Source: an uncultured Pseudorhodobacter sp. (GTDB taxonomy: Bacteria; Pseudomonadota; Alphaproteobacteria; Rhodobacterales; Rhodobacteraceae). Taken from it: a stretch of DNA of 10,090 bases. This document shows, piece after piece, positions 1-5,718 of the stretch. The position numbers and the translations under genes are program-made. The stretch's first letter is position 1; every line of letters begins with the position of its first letter. The DNA lies in the NCBI GenBank assembly GCA_945957495.1, contig CAMFLG010000077.1, positions 1 to 10,090 of the forward strand. The letters are read 5' to 3'. Under the pieces are notes generated by a model that saw only the letters and a program-made list of their open reading frames with translations, had not been told where the DNA came from and made no database searches.

Positions 1-598
1 TATTGGTGGTGCGCGCCGCCAGTCGCTCGAAAATCACCGACGGCGGCGCAGTCATCACATCGGCGCCGACCAGCGCGCATTGCGTGGCGTGGTTCACAGT
101 GCGGATCGAGGCGGCAAGGATCTGGGTGTCAAAGCCGTAGTTGTCATAAATCTGCCGGATGTCGGCGATCAGATCCATCCCGTCCATGTTGATGTCATCC
201 AGACGCCCGACGAAGGGCGAGATGAACGTGGCCCCCGCCTTGGCCGCCAGCAGCGCCTGATTGGCCGAGAAGCACAGCGTGACGTTGACCATCTTGCCTT
301 CGCCCGACAGCACCTTGCAGGCGCGCAACCCGTCCCAGGTCAGCGGCACTTTTACGGTGATGTTCGAGGCAATCTCGGCCAGCTTGCGGCCCTCGGCGAT
401 CATGGTATCGGCGTCCAGCGCGACGACCTCTGCCGAAACCGGGCCTTTGACCAGATCACAGATTTCCTTGGTCACTTCAAGAATGTCGCGGCCCGATTTC
501 AGGATCAGCGACGGGTTGGTGGTGACACCATCGACCATCCCCAGATCGTTGAGTTCCTTGATGGCGGCGACGTCGGCGGTATCGACGAAGAATTTCAT
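1..598 (-). CDS. fsa: Transaldolase, small FSA/TalB-like family (partial, C-terminus beyond window)
   Basis: The 199 visible residues cover almost all of a family whose members are about 215-220 aa; the last ~18 residues lie outside the window. It is a single-domain TIM-barrel class I aldolase of the cytosolic pentose-phosphate pathway, moving a dihydroxyacetone unit between sugar phosphates. Visible landmarks are D6 in FFVDTADV, the TTNPS motif (N28), the Schiff-base lysine K83 in TVKVPLT, and the SPFVGRLDD motif. E57 and F110 (in TLCFSANQ) sit where transaldolases have Glu and Phe; true fructose-6-phosphate aldolase has Gln and Tyr there. I therefore infer transaldolase activity, although this family is often labelled fructose-6-phosphate aldolase. 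The start is ATG at 598-596, preceded by AAAGGA at suitable spacing. It is divergent from priA across a 74-bp gap. Confidence 0.93.
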   Translation of the reverse strand, partial: MKFFVDTADVAAIKELNDLGMVDGVTTNPSLILKSGRDILEVTKEICDLVKGPVSAEVVALDADTMIAEGRKLAEIASNITVKVPLTWDGLRACKVLSGEGKMVNVTLCFSANQALLAAKAGATFISPFVGRLDDINMDGMDLIADIRQIYDNYGFDTQILAASIRTVNHATQCALVGADVMTAPPSVIFERLAARTTN

Positions 599-672
599 GG
601 CGCGGTCCTTTGGGCAGTTGTGAGTGCTCTCGGCCCGGTTTACCCCAAAAGGGACGAAAAGGGAAAGGGCGG

Positions 673-2865
673 ATGGTGGCTGAGCGGGTCTATGCGGCAG
701 GAGAGTTGGTGGGCGTGCTCACAACCGAGCCTCTTGGCCGCATTCTGGACTATAAGGCGCCTGAAACCGGCTGTGGTGACGGCGATTTTGTCGAGGTGCC
801 GTTGGGGCCGCGCCGGGTGATCGGGGTGGTCTGGGGCAAGGGCGAGGGCAAGTTCGATCCGGCCCGGATCAGATCGGTGATCCGGGTGCTGGACGTGGCA
901 CCGATGCGGGCAGAGTTGCGCAGCTTTCTGGCGCGCGCGGCAGACTATACCATCACCCCGATGGCTGCGATGTTGCGGCTGGCCACGCGCGCGCCGGGGC
1001 TGGGTGATCCGCCGTCGATGCGCAAGGTCTACCGTTTGGCGGACACGATTCCCAATCAGATGACGGATGCGCGGTTCCGCGTGGTCGAGGCACTGCGCCG
1101 CTTTGCCGGGGCCTCCGTGACGTTGGGCGAGTTGGCGGAAGAGGCCGCTTGCGGGCCGGCGGTGGTGAAGGGGTTGGTCAAGCTGGGCGTGGTGCTGGAA
1201 CAGGACGCGCCGCGCGATCTGCCCTATCCGCGCCTGAATGCAGCAGGTTCGGCCCGGTTGGCGGGCGATCAGGTTGCGGCGGGTGACGCTTTGGTCGCGC
1301 TGGTGGCGCAGGGGGAATATTCGGGCACCTTGCTGAAGGGCGTTACCGGGTCTGGTAAGACCGAGGTTTATCTGGAGGCCGTTGCCGAATGTTTGCGGCA
1401 GGGGCGGCAGGCGTTGGTCCTGTTGCCCGAAATCTCGTTGACGCAGGATTTCATTGCCCGGGTCGAGGCCCGTTTTGGCGCCAAGCCTGCCGAGTGGCAT
1501 TCGGGGGTGACAATGACCGAACGGCGCCGGTTGTGGCGCATGGTGGGGCAGGGCGATGCATCCTTTGTCGTGGGGGCGCGGTCGGCCCTGTTCCTGCCGT
1601 TTCAGGATCTGGGCCTGATTGTGGTGGATGAAGAACACGACACCTCTTACAAGCAAGAGGAAGGCGTCTTTTACAACGCCCGCGACATGGCGGTGCTGCG
1701 CGCGGCGATCGTTGGTTGCCCGATCGTGCTGGCCTCTGCCACGCCCTGCCTTGAAACCTGGGCCAATGTCGAAGCCGGAAAGTACGGGCGGCTTGACCTT
1801 GGCGCGCGCTTTGGTGCGGCGGAACTGCCGCAAATGCGGGCCATCGACATGCGGCCGGAGAAACTGCCGTCGGATCGGTGGATTTCGTCGAAACTCGTGG
1901 CCGAGGTGCAGGCGCGGATCGAGCGGAAAGAGCAATCGCTTTTGTTCATCAACCGGCGTGGCTATGCCCCGATCACGCTGTGCCGCGCCTGTGGTCATCA
2001 GGTGGGCTGCGACGATTGCGATGCGCGGATGGTTGAGCATCGTTTTCTGAAACGTCTGGTCTGCCACCAGTGCGGCGCGACCAAGCCGATGCCGGTGGTT
2101 TGCCCGGCCTGCGGGGTTGAAGGCCGCATGGCGGCGGTCGGGCCGGGGGTGGAACGGCTGGCCGAAGAGGTGACGGCGCTGTTCCCGCAGGCACGGATCG
2201 CGGTGCTGTCGTCAGACCTGTTCGGTTCGGCGCGCGCGTTGAAAGAGCAGATCGCACTGATTGCCGAGGGCGCCGCCGATATCATCATCGGCACGCAGAT
2301 CGTGGCCAAGGGGCACAACTTTCCCCTGTTGACGCTGGTGGGGGTGATCGACGCCGATCTTGGCCTGCAAGGGTCAGACCTGCGCGCGGCAGAGCGTACC
2401 TTTCAGCTGATGCGGCAGGTGGCGGGCCGGGCCGGGCGCGCCGAAAAACCCGGTGAGGCGTGGTTGCAGACCTATCAGCCCGAACATCCCGTCATCCGCG
2501 CCATTCTGGGTGGCGATGAAGAGGCGTTCTGGCGGGCAGAAGCCACCGAGCGTCGCGCCGCAGGGGTTCCGCCCTATGGCCGTATGGCGGGGATCATCCT
2601 GTCATCGCCCGATGTGGCGCAGGTGTTCGACGTGGGCGCCGAACTCGCCCGCCGCGATGACCCGCTGCGCCGGGTTGGCGCGCAGGTCTTTGGCCCCGCG
2701 CCTGCGCCGATTGCGCGGGTGCGCGGGCGCCACCGCGTCCGCTTGCTGGTCAAGGCGGATAAGTCGGTCGCTTTGCAACCGGCGTTGGCCGAATGGGTGG
2801 CGCAGATCAAACTGCCCGCGAATTTGCGGCTGTCGATTGATATAGACCCGCAGAGTTTTTATTGA
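673..2865 (+). CDS. priA: Primosomal protein N' (replication restart helicase PriA)
   Basis: This 730-aa protein is the usual PriA length. PriA is a superfamily 2 3'-5' DNA helicase that recognises stalled or D-loop forks and reloads the replicative helicase. Residues 1-~105 form the 3'-end-binding domain, and ~120-185 a winged-helix-like segment. The helicase core follows, with Walker A GVTGSGKT (223-230), the DEEH box (319-322), SATP (355-358) and motif VI QVAGRAGR (582-589). All eight zinc-binding cysteines are present: C437, C440, C446, C449, C464, C467, C477 and C480. The C-terminal domain ends at the SIDIDPQSFY tail. I chose ATG 673 because the frame opens further upstream (TTG at 610) only with sequence unlike PriA, and because MVAERVYAAGELVGVLT starts as the family does. 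The 3' end overlaps the convergent DUF6958 gene by 7 bases, and I see no terminator between them. Confidence 0.97.
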   Translation: MVAERVYAAGELVGVLTTEPLGRILDYKAPETGCGDGDFVEVPLGPRRVIGVVWGKGEGKFDPARIRSVIRVLDVAPMRAELRSFLARAADYTITPMAAMLRLATRAPGLGDPPSMRKVYRLADTIPNQMTDARFRVVEALRRFAGASVTLGELAEEAACGPAVVKGLVKLGVVLEQDAPRDLPYPRLNAAGSARLAGDQVAAGDALVALVAQGEYSGTLLKGVTGSGKTEVYLEAVAECLRQGRQALVLLPEISLTQDFIARVEARFGAKPAEWHSGVTMTERRRLWRMVGQGDASFVVGARSALFLPFQDLGLIVVDEEHDTSYKQEEGVFYNARDMAVLRAAIVGCPIVLASATPCLETWANVEAGKYGRLDLGARFGAAELPQMRAIDMRPEKLPSDRWISSKLVAEVQARIERKEQSLLFINRRGYAPITLCRACGHQVGCDDCDARMVEHRFLKRLVCHQCGATKPMPVVCPACGVEGRMAAVGPGVERLAEEVTALFPQARIAVLSSDLFGSARALKEQIALIAEGAADIIIGTQIVAKGHNFPLLTLVGVIDADLGLQGSDLRAAERTFQLMRQVAGRAGRAEKPGEAWLQTYQPEHPVIRAILGGDEEAFWRAEATERRAAGVPPYGRMAGIILSSPDVAQVFDVGAELARRDDPLRRVGAQVFGPAPAPIARVRGRHRVRLLVKADKSVALQPALAEWVAQIKLPANLRLSIDIDPQSFY

Positions 2866-3152
2866 ACCTTCCATAAGCGGACCGGGGCCTTTTCGGCGCG
2901 GCGGATCACGCCTTTCGCTTCTAAATCCAACTGAACGCATTTCAGCCACCAGCCACAGGTGGCACCCTGCGGAAACAGGTCTTGCGACAGATGAGGTTTC
3001 ACGGCCGCGGTCAGATCGGAAACCCATATGCCGGGCAACGTGCTGGGCAGAGCGTTCAGAAAATGGCGGCGCATTTCAGTGTATTTTGCGGCATCGACAT
3101 TGCTGCTTTTTCCGGGTGAGTTGACGTTTTCGACGGCGATCTTGGCAGACAT
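2859..3152 (-). CDS. DUF6958 family small protein
   Basis: This 97-aa protein matches the conserved family I know as DUF6958, with SAKIAVENVNSPGKSSNVDAAKY at the N-terminus, a central LPSTLPG..VSDLTAAVKPHL segment, and the diagnostic GWWLKCVQLDLEAKG (67-81), followed by a short basic tail. Its function is unknown. The helix-turn-helix-strand look of residues 45-97 would suit a small winged-helix fold, but that is inference. There is no signal peptide or membrane segment, so it is probably cytosolic. The frame stays open to 3203, but the ATG at 3152 has a strong GGGGGAAG ribosome-binding site just upstream, and its first residues match the family. The gene is convergent with priA (7-bp overlap) and divergent from prmA. 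Confidence 0.8.
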   Translation of the reverse strand: MSAKIAVENVNSPGKSSNVDAAKYTEMRRHFLNALPSTLPGIWVSDLTAAVKPHLSQDLFPQGATCGWWLKCVQLDLEAKGVIRRAEKAPVRLWKVQ

Positions 3153-3180
3153 GGCTTCCCCCTTATGTGCGGCAAGGGTG

Positions 3181-3197
3181 CGGGTCGATGCGACCCG
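3181..3197. promoter_or_regulatory. Perfect inverted repeat in the DUF6958-prmA divergent region
   Basis: CGGGTCG-ATG-CGACCCG is a perfect 7-bp inverted repeat in the 116-bp gap between two divergent genes. On the minus strand it lies directly after TTGACT (3203-3198), a good -35 match. The 17-bp palindrome exactly fills the distance to the expected -10 position, although the hexamer there (CACCCT) is poor. No T-run follows on either strand, so an operator or leader hairpin is more likely than a terminator. Confidence 0.35.
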
Positions 3198-3268
3198 AGT
3201 CAATCGTGCTTGCTTGGGTGCCGCCTATCGCTTAGGGCTGGCCAATGCGCCCAAGACCGGAAAATCCG

Positions 3269-4141
3269 ATGCCAACATATACCGCCCTGACCACCCTGAT
3301 GGGGGAAGACGCCGCCAACGCCTTGGCTGAGGCCATCGAAAAGATGGACCCAGAGCCTACGGGCGTGGGTGTGTTTGAAATCGAGGATGAGTCCGGTCTG
3401 TGGGAGGTGGGCGCCTATTTCCTTCACGCGCCCAATCAGGCGCTGCTGGAGGTTCTGGCGCTGGCCTTTGACGCCAAGCCCTTCGCGCTTTCGGAATTGC
3501 CGGAAATCGACTGGGTGGCGAAGGTGCGCCGCGAATTGTCGCCGGTCGAGGCGGGGCGGTTCTTTGTTTATGGCAGCCACGACGCCGACAAGGTGCCCGC
3601 CGACCGCATCGCCCTGCAGATCGAGGCAACGGTGGCCTTTGGCACCGGGCATCACGGCACCACGCTGGGCTGCCTGCGCGCCTTTGATCAACTGTTCGCG
3701 GCGGGCTTTGCCCCGGCAAAGGTGGCCGACATCGGCTGTGGGACGGCGGTTCTGGCGATGGCGGCAGCATCGGTGTTGCCTGATGCCCTGGTGATCGCAT
3801 CCGATATCGACGAGGTGGCGGTGGATGTGGCCGAGGCGAACGTGACGATCAACGGTCTGGAAGGGCGTATCGAATGTCTGGAAGCGGCCGGTTTCGCCCA
3901 TCCGCGTCTGGCCGAGGCCGCGCCCTATGATCTGGTTTTTGCCAATATCCTGAAAGGCCCCCTGGTGGAACTGGCGCCCGATATGGCCCGCCATGTGGCC
4001 AAGGCCGGCCTGATCATTCTGTCGGGCCTGTTGGTTGTGCAGGCCGAGGCCGTGACCGCCGCCTACGTCGCCAACGGCTTTGCGCCGGAGCATCGCGACG
4101 ATATTGGCGAATGGTCCACGCTGGTACTGCGGCGAAACTAA
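3269..4141 (+). CDS. prmA: Ribosomal protein L11 methyltransferase PrmA
   Basis: PrmA is a cytosolic SAM-dependent enzyme that methylates lysines and the N-terminus of ribosomal protein L11. This 290-aa protein has an N-terminal substrate-recognition domain (about 1-100). The conserved FGTGHHGTT segment (124-132) and the SAM-binding motif VADIGCGTAVLAMAAA (152-167) follow. The acidic end of strand 2 (SDIDEVAV, 178-185) and the motif DLVFANILKGPL (221-232), which takes the place of NPPY in this family, complete the Rossmann methyltransferase core. ATG 3269 gives the family-like start MPTYTALTTL; an in-frame ATG at 3245 would add eight non-conserved residues. Neither start has a strong ribosome-binding site, so the exact start is moderately certain. 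It appears to be monocistronic. Confidence 0.94.
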   Translation: MPTYTALTTLMGEDAANALAEAIEKMDPEPTGVGVFEIEDESGLWEVGAYFLHAPNQALLEVLALAFDAKPFALSELPEIDWVAKVRRELSPVEAGRFFVYGSHDADKVPADRIALQIEATVAFGTGHHGTTLGCLRAFDQLFAAGFAPAKVADIGCGTAVLAMAAASVLPDALVIASDIDEVAVDVAEANVTINGLEGRIECLEAAGFAHPRLAEAAPYDLVFANILKGPLVELAPDMARHVAKAGLIILSGLLVVQAEAVTAAYVANGFAPEHRDDIGEWSTLVLRRN

Positions 4142-4163
4142 GGCGTTCGCCCGTCTTTGCCCC

Positions 4164-4178
4164 AATTATGCCATAATT
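4164..4178. promoter_or_regulatory. AT-rich inverted repeat upstream of the small membrane protein gene
   Basis: AATTATG-C-CATAATT is a perfect 7-bp inverted repeat in the 86-bp gap after prmA. The 12-mer GCCATAATTTTG that starts in it (4170-4181) recurs exactly at 5009-5020 in the DUF1127-ruvC gap. CATAAT could be part of a -10 element, but no -35 lies at a proper distance, so an operator is an equally good reading. Confidence 0.3.
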
Positions 4179-4227
4179 TTGCCTTATTGACCGACTCAGG
4201 CGGGGGCCAAAGATGTGGAGTGTTCGG

Positions 4228-4599
4228 ATGGCCGACCCCAATTTGGTGGATTTTTACAGCCGAGTTGCGCGTTTTGAGCGCGCACGCTCATCTGGTTATG
4301 GCTTTGATGCTGCAGGGACGCTGGGTCGCTCCGCCTTTGCCAAGCCCGCAAGAAAACGCCGATCTTTCCTCCCGATGCTTGCCCTGGTGATTGGCTGCGG
4401 CTTGCTGTTGAAAGGCACGATTTATCATTCGGTTGGGGCCGCGTCCTATCAGGATCGCGTGGACGCTTTGCTGAAGGGCGAAGGATTTGATCGGCTGGGA
4501 GGCTGGCTGATGCAGCCGGACGCCGTGACCTTGTATATTTCGGGCAAGATCGAAGACGGCCTGATCTATCTGCACAAAGCTGCGCGAAAGTCTGTCTAG
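4228..4599 (+). CDS. Conserved hypothetical protein with one transmembrane helix
   Basis: I assign no function to this 123-aa protein. From memory, its style (MADPN..DFYSRVARFERARSSGYGFDAAGTLGRS, then a helix, then GEGFDRLGGWLMQPDAVTLYIS) resembles small proteins of Rhodobacterales. Residues ~1-48 are polar and basic, ending in KPARKRR. About 50-68 is a single hydrophobic helix (FLPMLALVIGCGLLLKG). The C-terminal ~50 residues contain a G-E-G-F-D-R-L-G motif. By the positive-inside rule the basic N-terminus should be cytoplasmic and the C-terminal part periplasmic. ATG 4228 is chosen for GGAG seven bases upstream; ATG 4213 would add five residues and is also possible. It ends just before a palindromic terminator shared with the convergent DUF1127 gene. 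Confidence 0.75.
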   Translation: MADPNLVDFYSRVARFERARSSGYGFDAAGTLGRSAFAKPARKRRSFLPMLALVIGCGLLLKGTIYHSVGAASYQDRVDALLKGEGFDRLGGWLMQPDAVTLYISGKIEDGLIYLHKAARKSV

Positions 4600-4617
4600 C
4601 TTGACCGCCAAAACAGA

Positions 4618-4649
4618 AAGGGTCGAAATCCAGCTGGATTTCGACCCTT
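4618..4649. terminator. Perfect 32-bp palindromic terminator between convergent genes
   Basis: The two arms AAGGGTCGAAATCCAG and its exact complement meet at a central CAGCTG with no spacer. The hairpin lies between two convergent stop codons (4599 and 4672). The T-rich tail (TTTCTGTTTT) is on the minus-strand transcript, so it should terminate the DUF1127 gene best. On the plus side the tail is only CTTCT, so termination of the membrane protein gene is probably weaker. Confidence 0.8.
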
Positions 4650-4671
4650 CTACGTCGGTATTGCGCGCTGC

Positions 4672-4875
4672 TTAGCGGCCGATCATGTTCACTTCGGCGC
4701 GGCACAGGCCGATATCATCCAACTCACGGTCGGACAGACGGCTCAAAGCCTTACGGGTCACGCGAGCGTCATTCCAAGCGGAGACGGATGCGAACATGCC
4801 CGAGAAGAGTTGGACAGAGCGGAAAATCGACACAGCGCCGAGCGGCGCCGCGGCGGACGACTCATAGGCGGCCAT
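4672..4875 (-). CDS. DUF1127 domain small protein
   Basis: This 67-aa protein carries a C-terminal DUF1127 motif, with W34..ARVTRKALSRLSDRELDDIGLCRAEV (37-62). DUF1127 proteins are short, arginine-rich and common in alphaproteobacteria. Some characterised members, such as Rhodobacter CcaF1, bind RNA and affect sRNA maturation or stress and nutrient responses; the role here is not known. Residues 1-33 are Ala/Ser-rich and weakly hydrophobic (GAVSIFRSVQLFSGMFASVSAW). The start is ATG 4875 with AAAGGAA upstream; the frame stays open further upstream but without family resemblance. It is a single gene divergent from ruvC, with a good promoter candidate at 4935-4963 and a strong terminator at 4618-4649, so it is probably well expressed on its own. 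Confidence 0.88.
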   Translation of the reverse strand: MAAYESSAAAPLGAVSIFRSVQLFSGMFASVSAWNDARVTRKALSRLSDRELDDIGLCRAEVNMIGR

Positions 4876-4934
4876 AGCGGTATTCCTTTCAAGTTTGCTT
4901 TTGCTGAAGGCAGTGCGTTGCCTTCGATGCCGGG

Positions 4935-4963
4935 TAATTAGGCTTTCTGCAAACGCGAAGCAA
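4935..4963 (-). promoter_or_regulatory. Candidate sigma-70-type promoter for the DUF1127 gene
   Basis: Read on the minus strand, TTGCTT (4963-4958) and TAATTA (4940-4935) are separated by exactly 17 bp. The -10 lies 59 bp before the start codon, giving a 5' leader of roughly 50 bases. The elements resemble housekeeping promoters, but alphaproteobacterial promoters are loose, so this is a candidate only. Confidence 0.45.
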
Positions 4964-5015
4964 TGGGGCGGCAAGCAAGGCCGTATTGCAGCCGCTGCAT
5001 AGGTATCGGCCATAA

Positions 5016-5035
5016 TTTTGTCGCATTTTGTCGCA
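5016..5035. repeat. Tandem 10-bp direct repeat TTTTGTCGCA x2
   Basis: Two exact, abutting copies of TTTTGTCGCA are followed by CAAAA, so the second copy also forms the inverted pair TTTTG-TCGCA-CAAAA. A 10-bp period puts the copies on the same DNA face, as expected for a dimeric or cooperative regulator. It lies in the divergent DUF1127-ruvC region. Confidence 0.5.
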
Positions 5036-5047
5036 CAAAACCACGGA

Positions 5048-5077
5048 AAGCGCCAAAAATGTCGGTTTTTGGCACTT
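5048..5077. promoter_or_regulatory. Long hairpin in the DUF1127-ruvC intergenic region
   Basis: AAGCGCCAAAAA pairs with TTTTTGGCACTT around the loop TGTCGG; 11 of 12 pairs match, and the inner 8 bp GCCAAAAA/TTTTTGGC are perfect. It could be an operator palindrome, or a terminator or attenuator of an upstream-initiated plus-strand transcript. The stem is AT-rich and no clear T-run follows, so strong intrinsic termination is doubtful. Confidence 0.4.
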
Positions 5078-5137
5078 CTTGGTCGCATGCTGCATCTGCA
5101 TAATAGACTGAAGCTTTCCCCGGGGCCGCAATAGCGC

Positions 5138-5167
5138 TTGGCGGATGTTCTCTTTTCGTGCTAATTT
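5138..5167 (+). promoter_or_regulatory. Candidate ruvCAB promoter with a LexA-box-like element in its spacer
   Basis: TTGGCG (5138-5143) and TAATTT (5162-5167) are 18 bp apart, 32 bp before the ruvC ATG. Inside the spacer is GTTC-N7-GTGC (5147-5161), one mismatch from GTTC-N7-GTTC, the LexA operator of alphaproteobacteria. ruv genes belong to the SOS regulon in many bacteria, including Caulobacter. Position and target make sense, but the mismatch leaves this as inference. Confidence 0.4.
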
Positions 5168-5199
5168 CATTTGAAGAGCAAAAAAATTATGGGGCGGGG

Positions 5200-5718
5200 A
5201 TGCGGGTTTTGGGGATTGATCCCGGGTTGCGAAACCTTGGTTGGGGTGTGATCGACGTGGCAGGCGCAAAGCTAAGCCATGTCGCCAACGGGATTTGCCA
5301 TTCCACCCCCGGCGAAGGCGAAGGCGATCTTGCCCAGCGACTGGTGGCCCTTCACACGCAGCTGACCGATGTTTTGCGCCTGTATCAGCCGGATGCGGCG
5401 GCGGTTGAACATACTTTCGTCAACAAGGACGCGGTTGCCACGCTGAAACTGGGGCAGGCGCGTGGCATCGCCTTGCTTGTGCCTGCGCAGTTTGGCCTGA
5501 CGGTTGGGGAATACGCACCAAATGCCGTGAAAAAGACGGTTGTGGGCGTGGGACACGCCGATAAGGGGCAGGTTGATCATATGGTGCGGGTGCAGTTGCC
5601 GGGCGTCAAGATTGCGGGGCCAGATGCGGCGGATGCCTTGGCGATTGCGATTTGTCATGCGCATCATCTGCAAAGTGCCGGTCGGTTGCAGGCGGCGCTT
5701 CGAAAGGCGGCGGAATGA
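5200..5718 (+). CDS. ruvC: Crossover junction endodeoxyribonuclease RuvC
   Basis: RuvC is a dimeric RNase H-fold nuclease that resolves Holliday junctions by paired, symmetric nicks together with RuvAB. The 172-aa length is normal (173 in E. coli). The four acidic metal ligands are in place: D7 in GIDPGL, E70 in AVEHTFV, and D142 and D145 in PDAADALAIA. The family segment TLKLGQARG (81-89) is also present. ATG 5200 gives the standard start MRVLGIDPG, although the G-rich stretch before it abuts the codon and makes a poor ribosome-binding site; an in-frame GTG at 5158 has no better one. Its TGA overlaps the ruvA ATG (ATGA). It is the first gene of ruvC-ruvA-ruvB; yebC, which often precedes ruvC elsewhere, is absent from this position. 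Confidence 0.97.
   Translation: MRVLGIDPGLRNLGWGVIDVAGAKLSHVANGICHSTPGEGEGDLAQRLVALHTQLTDVLRLYQPDAAAVEHTFVNKDAVATLKLGQARGIALLVPAQFGLTVGEYAPNAVKKTVVGVGHADKGQVDHMVRVQLPGVKIAGPDAADALAIAICHAHHLQSAGRLQAALRKAAE

Larger units (their letters stand above)
4876..5199. other. 324-bp divergent regulatory region between DUF1127 gene and ruvC
   Basis: I see no convincing gene here. It is AT-richer than its surroundings and holds, in order, a minus-strand promoter candidate (4935-4963), a 12-mer shared with the region before 4228 (5009-5020), a tandem 10-bp repeat (5016-5035), a hairpin (5048-5077), a possible plus promoter TTGGTC-N16-TAATAG (5079-5106), and a nearer plus promoter with a LexA-like box (5138-5167). 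The divergent layout implies separate control of the two sides. A short untranslated RNA from the plus strand ending at the 5048-5077 hairpin cannot be excluded. Confidence 0.6.

Noticed and set aside
610..672. N-terminal extension of PriA from TTG 610
   Set aside because: The extra 21 residues do not resemble PriA, and the family-like N-terminus starts at ATG 673, giving the normal length of 730 aa.
80..820. 246-codon plus-strand open frame over the transaldolase gene and the start of priA
   Set aside because: It spans two real genes in wrong frames; the transaldolase on the minus strand has clear catalytic motifs.
640..2067. 475-codon open frame antisense to priA
   Set aside because: It is composed mainly of H, R, Q and P, typical of the reverse strand of GC-rich genes, has no recognisable domain, and lies under a complete PriA with all motifs.
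3200..4165. 321-codon minus-strand open frame over prmA
   Set aside because: Same low-information antisense composition; prmA has all family motifs in the plus frame.
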